64,000 nucleotides of DNA, from positions 259,610-323,609 of the forward strand of contig DINS01000035.1 in the NCBI GenBank assembly GCA_002426015.1, written 5' to 3'. This DNA comes from Flavobacteriaceae bacterium UBA5534 (GTDB lineage Bacteria; Bacteroidota; Bacteroidia; Flavobacteriales; Flavobacteriaceae). This document shows, one piece after another, positions 34,291 to 44,054 of this stretch (position 1 is its first letter; the number at the start of each line of letters is the position of its first letter). A program made the position numbers and the translations under genes. The notes beneath the pieces are model-generated. The model had not been told where the DNA came from. It searched no databases and saw nothing but the letters and a program-made list of their open reading frames with translations.

Positions 34291-36708
34291 TTAATTTGAG
34301 GTATAACTACATAAATCGGTTCCTATTGGTGAACCATCAGGAATTTTAGGTGATTCTTCAAGTTTAAATTTTTCAGGATGCTCTCTAAATTCTGAAATTA
34401 AACGTCCATATTGCGGAGCATACTTATTCTCGTACTTTTTATCTTTAGCATATAAACTTTGTGAAATTTCATAAATAGCATCGTTTGCCAAAGCTTTTAC
34501 TTGTAAGAATGCATTATCATTAACAGCCAAATTCATTATATATTTAAGCACATTAGCATTAATCATCTGTTGTGCTTCATTTAAATAATCATCTTTATAT
34601 GTTTTTTTGAATGAATTGTCTATTAAGCTTTTAAAAACATCATCCAATCCAATTTGAGTGTTATCCAAACTTTTTTGTTGAATTAATCTGTTTGCACGTT
34701 GAGGATGAAGCAATAAACCTAATGTCATATCGCTAGATGTTGATACAGCACTTAATGGATCAAAAGCAACACCTGTTTTACTTGCAAACGACTCACGAGT
34801 ACGTGAATAATTAAAAGCTCTAGGAGGAAATAAATTGAGTTTTTCCTTTGGAATAGTTAATGTTTCAGCCGAAATGGTTTTTAAAAGCGCATTTAAAGCC
34901 GCTTTCTGTGAATTGACATCAACAACTTTAGTGGTAAATTGATTGTCTCCTTTAACTGCATAATTATAATCTAAACCACCAACAACTTTTGCTGCGGCTT
35001 CTGTTTGATAACGATGGAAGAAATACAAAGGCACAAACACATCCTCTAAAACTGAATAAGGCTCATTTGTACGAATATTGTCTTTTGAAAAATTAGAAAT
35101 TGCTTTTTCTCTAACCTTTAATACATTTTCTAATTCTTCTGAAGCACTTTTACCATTATCCCATAGATGAGCAAAAGCATGTGCTCCACCTTCAGCACGA
35201 GCATCAGAATCTGATATAAATCGCAATCCGTCTTGTTGTGCTTTCTCTAAAATATAATTTAGCGCTTCTTTTTCGTTTGTATTCTTATCAAATTGTGTAT
35301 AAGTATAGGCAACAGTGACTTTATCCCAATTGCCAATTCCTGTAGCATAAGCATTACTTAAAGCGATATTGCCATTAGTTAAACTCACTAAAGGATGTGG
35401 ATAATCCATAACAGATGCTCGGTTATTTGTGCTTGCTGCAAAATTATGAGCAAAACCTATAGTATGACCAACTTCATGAGCACTTAATTGGCGAATTCTG
35501 GCCAAAGCCATGTCTAACATTGGTTGATAATTATCGTCTCGTTCAGCAAATGGTTTGTTGAGCAACGCTTGAGCAATTAAAAAATCTTGACGTATACGTA
35601 AACTTCCTAAACTTACATGACCTTTAATAATTTCGCCTGTTCGTGGATCTGTAACACTACCACCATAACTCCAACCTCTTGTTGAGCGATGCACCCATTG
35701 TATTACATTGTACCTGCAATCCATTGGATCTGCATCTTCTGGTAGCATTTGCACCTGAAATGCATCTTTAAAACCTATCGCTTCATAAGCTTGATTCCAC
35801 CAACGAGCACCTTCTAATAAAGCAGAACGTACTGGTTCTGGAGTTCCTGGGTCGAGATAATAAATGATTGGCTCAACAGCTTCACTAATGGCTAATTCTG
35901 GATTTTTCTTTTCCAATCGATGACGTGTCACATAACGTTTGGTAATTGATTCTTGAATTGGCGTAGCATAATCCATATATGAAATAGAAATTGCACCACT
36001 ACGCGTATCAAATTCTCTTGGTTTATAATTATTATTTGGCAACTCAATAAACGAATGATGTTGAATAACACTTACTAAAGATGATGTAGGTGTAACACTT
36101 CTAATATTTCTACCTTTAGGTTCACCTTCAAACGTTAATAAAGCTTCAAACTCTACATTTTTAGGGAATGCTTTAGTTCGTTCTAATGATAATGCACTTT
36201 TGCTTAAGTCTAATTTATAAACACCTTCATTTTGCGCTTTAAGTCTGTTTGCAACTTCATGTCTATCGACCATTAAAAATGGTGTAAAATCAATAATATA
36301 CTTACCTTCACTCTGCTCTTCAATTTTAAACCCAAATAGAACTGATTTTGCAAACGCTTGTTCTACACTTTTTTTCTCTAAAGCATTATCTGTTATGGCT
36401 CTATAGTCTTGATTTGGCTGCACTAATAAAAGCTTATTTCCAGCTTTAACAAACTTTACAATTCGCTCTGCTCCTAGTTGACCTCTATCTAATCCAATGT
36501 CATTAGAACCAACACCACTTGCTAAAGAACTTATATATAAAAACTCTTGGTCTAATTTATCAACTTCTAGATAGATTTTATCTTGAGATTCTTCATAATA
36601 AAAATTAAAATAACCTTTATAATTTTGAAGTTTTTTATCTTTTAAAACTTGTGAAAATGAGTTACTTACAACAATAAGAAATACGAGGATACTTGTGATT
36701 TTTTTCAT
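34291..36708 (-). CDS. Secreted zinc-dependent metalloprotease, metzincin type (DUF5117/DUF5118)
   Basis: The 805-residue protein has a signal peptide (MKKITSILVFLIVVSNSFSQ). The zinc site SAHEVGHTIGFAHN lies around residue 410 and fits HExxHxxGxxH of the metzincin clan; a Met-turn candidate (ASVMDYPHP) follows about 20 residues later. The long N-terminal part, with LYISSLASGVGSNDIGLDRGQ in parts, is the DUF5118/DUF5117 arrangement typical of Bacteroidota. It should act in the periplasm or outside the cell on unknown proteins. There is no C-terminal type IX sorting domain, so surface export by that route is unlikely. Confidence 0.85.
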   Translation of the reverse strand: MKKITSILVFLIVVSNSFSQVLKDKKLQNYKGYFNFYYEESQDKIYLEVDKLDQEFLYISSLASGVGSNDIGLDRGQLGAERIVKFVKAGNKLLLVQPNQDYRAITDNALEKKSVEQAFAKSVLFGFKIEEQSEGKYIIDFTPFLMVDRHEVANRLKAQNEGVYKLDLSKSALSLERTKAFPKNVEFEALLTFEGEPKGRNIRSVTPTSSLVSVIQHHSFIELPNNNYKPREFDTRSGAISISYMDYATPIQESITKRYVTRHRLEKKNPELAISEAVEPIIYYLDPGTPEPVRSALLEGARWWNQAYEAIGFKDAFQVQMLPEDADPMDCRYNVIQWVHRSTRGWSYGGSVTDPRTGEIIKGHVSLGSLRIRQDFLIAQALLNKPFAERDDNYQPMLDMALARIRQLSAHEVGHTIGFAHNFAASTNNRASVMDYPHPLVSLTNGNIALSNAYATGIGNWDKVTVAYTYTQFDKNTNEKEALNYILEKAQQDGLRFISDSDARAEGGAHAFAHLWDNGKSASEELENVLKVREKAISNFSKDNIRTNEPYSVLEDVFVPLYFFHRYQTEAAAKVVGGLDYNYAVKGDNQFTTKVVDVNSQKAALNALLKTISAETLTIPKEKLNLFPPRAFNYSRTRESFASKTGVAFDPLSAVSTSSDMTLGLLLHPQRANRLIQQKSLDNTQIGLDDVFKSLIDNSFKKTYKDDYLNEAQQMINANVLKYIMNLAVNDNAFLQVKALANDAIYEISQSLYAKDKKYENKYAPQYGRLISEFREHPEKFKLEESPKIPDGSPIGTDLCSYTSN

Positions 36709-36815
36709 AATGGATAATTAATTCATAAAACTACATAAATTCCTTTAAAAATTTAATGAAAAATGGTTTTACAATGAAACATTAAGCTTTACATTTGCCT
36801 AAAATTTAAACTACT

Positions 36816-37926
36816 ATGACTACATCTGATCAAATAAAGGATCTTGTAGAACGCCTTGGAGCGTTGAGGAGGTATCTTTGACATAGATGCCAAAACTATT
36901 GAAATATCTAACGAAGAAGAAAAAACATTTGACCCAAATTTCTGGAACGATTCCAAGCAGGCTGAACTCATCATGCAATCGCTTCGTGAAAAGAAAAAAT
37001 GGGTAGAAGACTATACTGCTGCTGTTACTCTTGTTGAAGAATTAGAAGTTTTATATGAATTTTATAAAGCAGGTGATGTTTCAACCGAAGAAATCGATTC
37101 ACAATTTTCAAAAGCTCTAGACCAAATTGAAAAGCTAGAATTCAAGAACATGCTTTCTGATGAAGGTGATAGTTTGAGCGCTGTTTTACAAATCACTGCA
37201 GGAGCTGGCGGAACCGAAAGTTGCGATTGGGCAAGTATGTTGATGCGTATGTACCTAATGTATGCTGAAAAAAACGGTTTTAAGGTAAAAGAACTTAACT
37301 TTCAAGAAGGTGATGTTGCTGGTATAAAAACAGTAACCCTCGAAATTGAAGGCGATTTTGCATTTGGATGGCTTAAAGGTGAAAATGGAGTACATCGATT
37401 GGTACGTATTTCGCCTTTTGATAGCAATGCAAAACGCCATACTAGTTTTGCATCTGTTTACGTGTATCCATTAGTTGATGATACAATTGAAATAGAAATC
37501 AATCCAGCTGATATAGAAATAACCACTGCACGTTCTAGTGGAGCTGGTGGACAAAATGTAAACAAGGTTGAAACCAAAGTACAGTTAACGCATAAACCAA
37601 CTGGTATTCAAATTTCATGTTCAGAAACACGCTCACAACACGATAATAGAGCTAGGGCTTTACAAATGTTAAAATCGCAGTTGTATGAAATTGAACTTCA
37701 AAAACAATTAGCACAGCGTGATGACATTGAGGCAGGTAAAATGAAAATTGAATGGGGAAGTCAAATACGCAATTATGTGATGCATCCATACAAACTAGTA
37801 AAAGATGTAAGAACTGGTCACGAGACTGGCAATGTAGATGATGTGATGAATGGCTATATCGACGAATTTTTGAAAGCCTATCTAATGATGATGGGACAAA
37901 AACAAGAAGACAACAACAACTTATGA
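36816..37926 (+). CDS. prfB: Peptide chain release factor 2, with programmed +1 frameshift
   Basis: The frame from ATG 36816 runs 21 codons to an in-frame TGA at 36879-36881. Skipping T36879 continues the protein from GAC at 36880 to the stop at 37924-37926, giving 369 residues. The stop-recognition motif SPF lies at 199-201 and the peptidyl-hydrolysis motif GGQ at 244-246, both within a few residues of E. coli RF2. It releases peptides at UGA and UAA. The gene is autoregulated: low RF2 stalls the ribosome at the UGA and raises frameshifting. It overlaps the ArsC-like gene by 4 bases (ATGA). Confidence 0.97.
36867..36882 (+). promoter_or_regulatory. prfB recoding site
   Basis: AGGAGG TAT CTT TGA C: an internal Shine-Dalgarno-like AGGAGG three bases before the slippery CTT-T, followed by the UGA-C stop context. 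This is the standard RF2 frameshift cassette. Confidence 0.97.
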
Positions 37927-38264
37927 TTACTATTTACCATAATAATAGATGCAGCAAATCGAGATGTGCTTTAGAATTACTTGAAAATTCTGGAAAGCAC
38001 TATACAATCATAAACTATCTTGATGATGTACCCACAAGAGATGAACTCAAAAACCTCTTAAAACTTCTAAAATTAAAGCCAATAGAACTTATTAGAACAA
38101 ACGAGGCACTTTGGAAAGAAAATTACAAACACCTCAATCTTTCTGATGCCAGGCTCGTTACTTTAATGACAAAACATCCTAAACTAATTGAGCGACCAAT
38201 TGTTATTAATGGCAACAAGGCTGTTATTGGTCGTCCTACAGAAAAAGTTTTAGACATTTTATAA
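37923..38264 (+). CDS. ArsC/Spx-family thioredoxin-fold protein
   Basis: The 113-residue protein has the thioredoxin fold of the arsenate reductase family. The N-terminal active-site cysteine is Cys10 in NRCSKSRCALELL, and the C-terminal ERPIVINGNKAVIGRP carries the two arginines typical of ArsC. A CxxS pattern and LWKEN in the middle agree with glutaredoxin-coupled arsenate reductase (arsC) rather than Spx. Whether it reduces arsenate cannot be told from sequence. It starts inside the last codons of prfB and is translated with it. Confidence 0.8.
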   Translation: MITIYHNNRCSKSRCALELLENSGKHYTIINYLDDVPTRDELKNLLKLLKLKPIELIRTNEALWKENYKHLNLSDARLVTLMTKHPKLIERPIVINGNKAVIGRPTEKVLDIL

Positions 38265-38311
38265 GTTTTTTCTTTAACAGAACTTTAACCAATAGGCATT
38301 AAACCAAGCCT

Positions 38312-38319
38312 TATTTTTG
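38312..38319 (+). promoter_or_regulatory. Candidate -7 element for the secreted protein and receptor genes
   Basis: TATTTTTG fits TAnnTTTG and lies 36 bases before the ATG at 38355. I see no convincing -33 element. Confidence 0.35.
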
Positions 38320-38354
38320 CAGTCTTAATCTGAATACTGGTTAATTTTTGTTAT

Positions 38355-38768
38355 ATGTGTTTAAAACTCACTAAAATACTTTTCATTCTATTAATTATCA
38401 ATAGCAGCCCATCTTTTGCGCAAAAGAAAGATGAAGCTCAAATAGAAAGAGAAAAGTTAATCCAAAAACTTGAAGACGATCAAGATGAACGTAACCAAGA
38501 GTTTGTAAACGAGTTGAAGGTTGATGATTTTCAAAAAGAAATCATCAAGCAAAAATTACAATCCTATTATCACGAAAAAAAAACAATCTATTTTTCCAAT
38601 ATCAAATATTATGAAAAAGAAGAGCAGCTCAAAACATTGGATGCCACTTATTTTTCAGATTTAAAAGAACTGGTATCGGAAGAGGTTATAAAATCTATCC
38701 AAGACTTTGTGAAAAATAATAAGGAGGAACTCAAAAAAAAGAAAAAGAGAAACAAGAAAAACAATTAA
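38355..38768 (+). CDS. Small secreted, highly charged protein
   Basis: The 137-residue protein has a signal peptide (KILFILLIINSSPSFAQ, cleavage near residue 22) and an almost wholly charged, helical mature part ending in a run of lysines (KKKKRNKKNN). It has no cysteines in the mature part. It probably forms a long helix in the periplasm. It sits 6 bases before the TonB-type receptor gene, so it is likely part of the same unit; I do not recognise the family. Confidence 0.65.
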   Translation: MCLKLTKILFILLIINSSPSFAQKKDEAQIEREKLIQKLEDDQDERNQEFVNELKVDDFQKEIIKQKLQSYYHEKKTIYFSNIKYYEKEEQLKTLDATYFSDLKELVSEEVIKSIQDFVKNNKEELKKKKKRNKKNN

Positions 38769-38774
38769 TAACTT

Positions 38775-41201
38775 ATGGCCAACATCTTTAAACTATCACT
38801 TGCATTTTTTATATTCAATATAATCAATATACATGCCCAAAGCGACATCAAAATAACAGGAACTGTTATGGACAAAGATGTCAATCAACCTTTAGAGTAT
38901 GCGACTATTGCTTTCTTTAGCAAAAAAGAAAACAAGGTCGTTACTGGTGGAATCACTGACGAAAAAGGTAATTTTAGCATCAACGTCCCGTCTGGAACTT
39001 ATGATATTACTGTCGAGTATATTTCTTATAAAACCAAATCAATACCTAATAGAACACTTAACAAAGATACCGATTTGGGTATTTTGGGTATTGGGGTTGA
39101 TGTTGAGTCGTTAGGCGAAGTCTCTATCATTGCAGAGCGTACTACTGTAGAAATTAAACTCGACAAAAAGATATATAATGTAGGTAAGGATTTGACCGTA
39201 AGAGGCGGAACCGTTAGTGATGTTTTGGACAATGTTCCTTCTGTTTCGGTAGATGTTGAAGGTAATGTATCCTTAAGAGGAAATGAAAACGTTACGATTC
39301 TTATTAACGGTAAACCTTCTGGATTGGTCGGACTTAATTCGACAGATGCTTTGCGTCAGCTGCCAGCTGAATCCATTGAAAGAGTTGAAGTCATCACCTC
39401 ACCTTCTGCACGCTATGATGCGTCAGGGACTGCGGGAATTTTGAACATAATTCTTCGAAGAAGCAAATTGCAAGGTCTTAATGGCGCTATTACAGCAAAC
39501 GCAGGTTATCCAACGACTGCTGGTATTTCTGGAAATATCAATTACAGAACTGGTGATTTTAACTTCTTTAATACAACTGGATATAGCTATCGTGAATCTC
39601 CTGGAAATGCTTTGACTGAAACAGAATATTTTAACGGAGACGACCCAAGTACGTTCTTGAATGAAAAACGTGAATTTGACCGTCAAGATCTTGGATTTAC
39701 AACCAATGTTGGTGTAGAATGGTATATCAATGATTCTGCATCGATCACCACATCTTTAGTCTATAGAAATAGTGATGAAGAAAATACCTCGACCAATACC
39801 ATTGATAGAGTGGCTGCTGACGGAAGTCTTATTTCACGTTCACTTCGTATTGACCCAGAAAAGGAAGAAGATAAAACGATACAATACTCGTTGAATTTTG
39901 ACAAACAATTTGGTGGTAACAGCCAACATAAATTGACCTTTGATTTTCAGTACGAGACAAGCGATGAAAGTGAAAAATCATCAATTTTAGATAGTACTCC
40001 TGAACGAGTCCAAACGATTGAATCGCAAGATCAAGTACTCTTACAGTCCGATTACGTACTTCCTATAGGAGAAAGCAGTCAGTTTGAATTAGGTTATCGT
40101 GGTGACTTTAGCGAATTGGATACCGATTATACGCTGGAGTTTGATGAAGACGGTGAATATGTTCTTGACACTGATGTCAGTAATAATCTAATCTTTAAAC
40201 AACAAATTAATGCAGTTTACTCGCAATTTGGAAGCAAGATTAAGGATAAATTTTCCTATTTATTGGGTTTACGAATGGAATCCACTCGTATCACAATTGA
40301 CCAATTAACAAGTAATGATTTTGACAAAAAGAATTATCTCGGTTTATTTCCAACAGTGAACCTTGGTTACGAAATCAACGAAAATCAAAGCATTCAATTG
40401 GGATACAACAGACGTATCAGTCGACCTCGATCACGTTTTATCAACCCATTCCCATCAAGAAGTAGTGCTTCCAACCTATTTCAAGGAAATCCTGATATTG
40501 ACCCTAGTTATTCCAATCAAATTGATTTTGGATATTTAAATAAATTTGGAAAAGTTACCCTAAATTCTTCTATTTATTATTCTAGAGCGACAGATGTTTT
40601 CACATTTATTACTGAAGATACTGGTGATACAGTCATCATTGGTGATTCGGAAGTTCCTGTTATTAAACGTACACCTATTAATCTTGCAACAAACGACCGT
40701 TACGGTTTTGAATTTACATTGACCTATAGGCCAACCAAAAATTGGAATTTGAATGGGAATTTTAATCTTTTTAAATCGATTACTGAAGGTTTTTATAACG
40801 GAACTGATTTTGGTGCAGACAACTTAAGTTGGTTTGCCAGAATCAACAATAAATATACCTTGCCTGGAAACATCGATTGGCAAACTAGAATATTTTATGG
40901 TGGACCAAGTGAAGATGCTCAAAATAAGCGTAAAGGAATGTTTTCAACAGATTTGGCATTTAGTAAAGACCTGTTTAAGGAGCAAGCCTCTATTGCATTC
41001 AATGTAAGCGACGTTTTCAATAGCAGAAAACGAATCATTGATTCGTTCACTACAACATTTGATAGTTATTCAGAGTTTCAATGGAGAGAACGTAGTTTTA
41101 ACTTATCATTTACGTATCGTTTTAATCAACAAAAGAAACAACAACGAGACAGAGGACAAAATAATAATGGTGGTGGAGAAGATTTTGAATTTGAAGGATA
41201 A
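38775..41201 (+). CDS. TonB-dependent receptor-like outer membrane protein
   Basis: The 808-residue protein starts with a signal peptide (about 1-22), then a carboxypeptidase-regulatory-like domain (24-105, with ITGTVMDKDVNQPLEYATI and GGITDEKGNFSI in parts). A plug domain follows (about 120-230, VSDVLDNVPSV, LRGNENVTILINGKPSG, IERVEVITSPSARYDASG in parts), then a long beta-barrel ending in aromatic strands and a short Gln/Asn/Gly-rich tail. The barrel type is that of outer membrane beta-barrel family 3 rather than SusC. The ligand is unknown. It likely pairs with the small secreted protein upstream. Confidence 0.88.
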   Translation: MANIFKLSLAFFIFNIINIHAQSDIKITGTVMDKDVNQPLEYATIAFFSKKENKVVTGGITDEKGNFSINVPSGTYDITVEYISYKTKSIPNRTLNKDTDLGILGIGVDVESLGEVSIIAERTTVEIKLDKKIYNVGKDLTVRGGTVSDVLDNVPSVSVDVEGNVSLRGNENVTILINGKPSGLVGLNSTDALRQLPAESIERVEVITSPSARYDASGTAGILNIILRRSKLQGLNGAITANAGYPTTAGISGNINYRTGDFNFFNTTGYSYRESPGNALTETEYFNGDDPSTFLNEKREFDRQDLGFTTNVGVEWYINDSASITTSLVYRNSDEENTSTNTIDRVAADGSLISRSLRIDPEKEEDKTIQYSLNFDKQFGGNSQHKLTFDFQYETSDESEKSSILDSTPERVQTIESQDQVLLQSDYVLPIGESSQFELGYRGDFSELDTDYTLEFDEDGEYVLDTDVSNNLIFKQQINAVYSQFGSKIKDKFSYLLGLRMESTRITIDQLTSNDFDKKNYLGLFPTVNLGYEINENQSIQLGYNRRISRPRSRFINPFPSRSSASNLFQGNPDIDPSYSNQIDFGYLNKFGKVTLNSSIYYSRATDVFTFITEDTGDTVIIGDSEVPVIKRTPINLATNDRYGFEFTLTYRPTKNWNLNGNFNLFKSITEGFYNGTDFGADNLSWFARINNKYTLPGNIDWQTRIFYGGPSEDAQNKRKGMFSTDLAFSKDLFKEQASIAFNVSDVFNSRKRIIDSFTTTFDSYSEFQWRERSFNLSFTYRFNQQKKQQRDRGQNNNGGGEDFEFEG

Positions 41202-41219
41202 TAAAAACCAATCATATAT

Positions 41220-41251
41220 AAAAAAAGGAAGCCAAATGGCCTCCTTTTTTT
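41220..41251. terminator. Bidirectional terminator
   Basis: The stem AAAAAAAGGA/TCCTTTTTTT continues as GCC/GGC after one mismatch, with the loop AAAT. It ends the receptor gene and the convergent small gene. Confidence 0.88.
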
Positions 41252-41270
41252 ATATAGTTAATAACACAAA

Positions 41271-41453
41271 TTAATGTGTTGATGCTTCACGTTTTGCTTT
41301 TTTCTCTTCTCTGATTTCCTTAAGACGTTCAATCAATGAACCACCTATCCAATAAGGAATGACAAAGGTTACTAAAAATATCATTAACCAAAAACCGATG
41401 GTCAAAATGGTCAAAAAAGCTAAAAATCCTAAATATTGGTCAAATTCAAACAT
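41271..41453 (-). CDS. Small membrane protein (60 aa)
   Basis: The 60-residue protein has a hydrophobic stretch from about residue 8 to 40, long enough for one or two helices, and a charged basic tail (ERLKEIREEKKAKREA). It is independent: its own region lies between a terminator and the SRPBCC gene. I recognise no family; the composition and terminator placement support a real gene. Confidence 0.5.
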   Translation of the reverse strand: MFEFDQYLGFLAFLTILTIGFWLMIFLVTFVIPYWIGGSLIERLKEIREEKKAKREASTH

Positions 41454-41546
41454 AGTGAGAGTTCTTTTTTATATGTAGCAAAGATAATAGAAACGAATTT
41501 GTTACACAACACCAAAAGCGACATTTATTAACAGGGTTTTCAAGAA

Positions 41547-41975
41547 CTATAATCTCAATCTCTCGGATTCGACATACTTCTTGAAATTATCGAGAATAGC
41601 TTGCCAACCATTTTTTTGCATGTCAACTGGATTCTGATTTTCAGCATCAAAAGTTGTGGTGACTTTCGTTTTGCCTCCAAGATCTTCAAAATCAGTCTCT
41701 GCCACTCGCCCATCGAGCATGGTATAAACAATTCGTTTTTGGTCCTTGACTTCATCATAGATGGCTTCAAAATCAAACCCAAAGCTTCCATCCTTGGCCT
41801 CCATTCTCGAATTCATTTTTCCACCAACCCTTAAATCATTTTCAGCTCTTGGACAATGCCAGTCATCAGAAGCAAAGTTCCATTTGGTGATATGCTCTGG
41901 TTGTGTCCAATAGTCCCAAACTTTTTGGGGTTTGGCATTAATGGTGGTCTCTATGGTCACTTTTGTTGTTTTCAT
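41547..41975 (-). CDS. SRPBCC/AHSA1-domain protein
   Basis: The 142-residue protein has the START-like helix-grip fold of the AHSA1 group: VTIETTINAKPQKVWDYWTQPEHITKWNFAS in parts (residues 5-35), DLRVGGKMNSRME and the long C-terminal helix with NGWQAILDNFKKYVE. These proteins bind small hydrophobic molecules; the ligand is unknown. It is the last of six small genes transcribed leftwards from 44438. Confidence 0.85.
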   Translation of the reverse strand: MKTTKVTIETTINAKPQKVWDYWTQPEHITKWNFASDDWHCPRAENDLRVGGKMNSRMEAKDGSFGFDFEAIYDEVKDQKRIVYTMLDGRVAETDFEDLGGKTKVTTTFDAENQNPVDMQKNGWQAILDNFKKYVESERLRL

Positions 41976-41992
41976 GATATACTTATATTAAA

Positions 41993-42202
41993 TTATTCCA
42001 ATGCTTCACAATAAAATCCTTTTTGCTTGATTGTTTGTATGATTTCTTTGGTCTCAATGCTGCAATTTTCAATCCGTAAAATCTTATCACAATCTTCTAA
42101 ATCAAAATTAATAATCGAATTTGGAAATTGTAAGCTCAAGCACTTCACTATTGAATCTGCTATTGCTTTGTTTTCTACATTAGTTTTAAACACTTCGACC
42201 AT
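41993..42202 (-). CDS. Small ferredoxin-like-fold protein without metal motif
   Basis: The 69-residue protein has the pattern strand-helix-strand-strand-helix-strand (VEVFKTNV, IADSIVKCLS, SIINFD, ILRIENC, KEIIQTIKQKG, YCEALE) of HMA-type domains, but the metal-binding CxxC is missing. Three scattered cysteines remain. It lies within the SRPBCC/VOC gene run, 17 bases before the AHSA1 gene. The function is unknown. Confidence 0.6.
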   Translation of the reverse strand: MVEVFKTNVENKAIADSIVKCLSLQFPNSIINFDLEDCDKILRIENCSIETKEIIQTIKQKGFYCEALE

Positions 42203-42211
42203 AATGATTTA

Positions 42212-43123
42212 TCAACCTTTATAGGCATGCTTTAGCTTTTCAATATCCAATTTTTTCATCGTCCAAATGGCGTTGAACACGCGATCAGTTTTCTCTTCAT
42301 CTGGGTCTTTGATCATTTGTTCCCAAATGCTCGGAATGATTTGCCACGAAACTCCAAACTGATCCTTCACCCAACCGCATGGCTGTTGGCTGCCATTTTT
42401 GGAAAGTGTTTCCCAATAATAATCCACTTCTTCTTGGTCTTTGCAAAACACCATGAACGACAAGGCTTCATTAAATCGAAATTCGCCATCCATACCAGCA
42501 TCCATAGCCATAAATGTTTGGCCCAATAACTGAAATTGTGCATGCTTTACATATCCTTCTGGTGCAACTTCGCCTTTTGAATATTTGGCAATGCCTTCTA
42601 TATGTGATATTTTGAAGACTTCGGCATAAAATCGTATAGCATCTTCGGCAAGGCCTCGTTGTGGTCCCATAAACAAGAATGATGGACTTATTTTTGGTGT
42701 AGATTTATCACCTTCTCGTAACATCAACTGCCAACTCAACCCAAATTTATCTTGAACCCAGCCATATTTACTGCTCCAATCATAACAGTCCAATGGCATT
42801 AGAATCTGTCCATCTTTTAAAAGGTGGTTCCATAGCTGTTCTTCTTCGGCTTCTGTATCGCACATAACAAAAAAGGAAACGGATGGGTTCTTTTTAAAAA
42901 CCGGACCACCATTAAGACCCAACAATTTGTAGTTTTCTATATAAAATTCGACAGTCATGACCTTTCCAGCTTCTTGCCTGTGGATGTCTTGTCCAACTTT
43001 TGGGTACTTTGTGATATGCTCAATTCTTGAATGTTTGAAAATCGACGTATAGAATCGTGCAGCTTCTTCGGCGTCGGAATCAAACCAAATGCATGGTGTA
43101 ATGTGTTGTGCTGATGATTTCAT
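42212..43123 (-). CDS. Two-domain VOC/PhnB-like protein
   Basis: The 303-residue protein consists of two fused PhnB-type (3-demethylubiquinone-9 methyltransferase-like) VOC domains. Both halves show the pattern ...F..EAA.FY...F..S.I..I..Y: residues 14-38 (SDAEEAARFYTSIFKHSRIEH in parts) and about 160-185. Both contain the phrase GW-x(0,1)-xDKFG/DQFGxSWQ. Metal-binding residues of glyoxalases are not conserved, so catalysis is uncertain. It is 4 bases downstream of the next VOC gene and is surely co-transcribed with it. Confidence 0.85.
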   Translation of the reverse strand: MKSSAQHITPCIWFDSDAEEAARFYTSIFKHSRIEHITKYPKVGQDIHRQEAGKVMTVEFYIENYKLLGLNGGPVFKKNPSVSFFVMCDTEAEEEQLWNHLLKDGQILMPLDCYDWSSKYGWVQDKFGLSWQLMLREGDKSTPKISPSFLFMGPQRGLAEDAIRFYAEVFKISHIEGIAKYSKGEVAPEGYVKHAQFQLLGQTFMAMDAGMDGEFRFNEALSFMVFCKDQEEVDYYWETLSKNGSQQPCGWVKDQFGVSWQIIPSIWEQMIKDPDEEKTDRVFNAIWTMKKLDIEKLKHAYKG

Positions 43124-43127
43124 AATG

Positions 43128-43535
43128 CTATTGTTGCGGCAATTTGCTCATATCTGAATAAAATACTTCCCATTGATGACCATCTAAATCTTCAAAGCCG
43201 TGTTGGTACATCCATCCATGGTCTTGTGGTGCCATATAGGTCTTTCCTCCTGCTGCTACTGCCATTTTTACTAAAGTATCTACTTCCACTTTAGTTTCCA
43301 CATCAATGGCAATCAATACTTCAGTTACCTTTTTGGCATCAGAAATGGGTTTCTTTGTAAAGCCTTGAAACATGGGTTTGGTGAGCAACATCGCAAAAAT
43401 ATTCTCGCCTATTTCCAAACAAGCGGCTTTTTCGTCTGTAAATTGCATATTGAACGTAAATCCAAGCTTCTTGAAGAAGTCCATCGACTTGTTTAAATCC
43501 TCTACTGGAAGATTTACAAATATTTGCTTTGTCAT
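43128..43535 (-). CDS. VOC-family protein (glyoxalase/bleomycin-resistance fold)
   Basis: The 135-residue protein begins IFVNLPVEDLNKSMDFFKKLGF, the classical first VOC strand-helix, and ends with HGWMYQHGFEDLDGHQWEVFYSD, where the HxxxH and the final glutamate are the usual metal ligands. It could bind a metal and be an active lyase, isomerase or dioxygenase; the substrate is unknown. It sits in the same run of small ligand-binding folds. Confidence 0.85.
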   Translation of the reverse strand: MTKQIFVNLPVEDLNKSMDFFKKLGFTFNMQFTDEKAACLEIGENIFAMLLTKPMFQGFTKKPISDAKKVTEVLIAIDVETKVEVDTLVKMAVAAGGKTYMAPQDHGWMYQHGFEDLDGHQWEVFYSDMSKLPQQ

Positions 43536-43553
43536 TGTGTTGTTTATTAAGTG

Positions 43554-43994
43554 TTATGATTGTTCTGACAATTTTTTTACAATGTTTAGAGCCTTTGGAA
43601 ATGATTCTTCAAAATAATCTTTGTGCTCATCTGTGCTGTCTAAAGCTACGTTTACTGTTGTAATGCCATTTTGCTCGCTCAATTGGTAGTCTTCTATACC
43701 ACCACTCCACGAATTGGCCTTGTCATCTGGAGGGAGTTCTTTTCCATCCTTTAATATACCAAGATGTTTAAAGGTCATTTGTTTGTTGGGAATTTTTTTG
43801 TCAATAATGCTGTACATCCCACAATCGGAACCATCGGTAAACCAAACGGAGTTTCCTTCGTTCCAGTCAGTTTTAACGTCTGAACCTTCAGCAAAGGCTT
43901 TTGTCCAGGCTTTGTAGCTTTCTTTTCCCCATAAAACATTCCAAACTTTTTCCTTTGGGGCGTTTATCTGTGTTGTGAATTTTAGTGTTTTCAT
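43554..43994 (-). CDS. SRPBCC-domain protein
   Basis: I take ATG 43994, which gives MKTLKFTTQINAPKEKVWNVL, the usual START-like beginning; the frame extends 17 codons further to ATG 44045, but that would overlap the normal spacing to the next gene. The 146-residue protein has an SRPBCC helix-grip fold with the middle VWFTDGSDCGMYSIIDKKIPN in parts and the long C-terminal helix. The ligand is unknown. It lies between two VOC genes in the same operon. Confidence 0.78.
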   Translation of the reverse strand: MKTLKFTTQINAPKEKVWNVLWGKESYKAWTKAFAEGSDVKTDWNEGNSVWFTDGSDCGMYSIIDKKIPNKQMTFKHLGILKDGKELPPDDKANSWSGGIEDYQLSEQNGITTVNVALDSTDEHKDYFEESFPKALNIVKKLSEQS

Positions 43995-44054
43995 TGTTTT
44001 AAGCTGTTGGCCATTAGTTTTTTGACTTTTTGGCTTGTTAATCATTTATTGAAA

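Noticed and set aside
36789..36974. 61-residue minus-strand frame opposite the prfB start
   Set aside because: It is antisense to the prfB leader and frameshift site, which fully explain this region.
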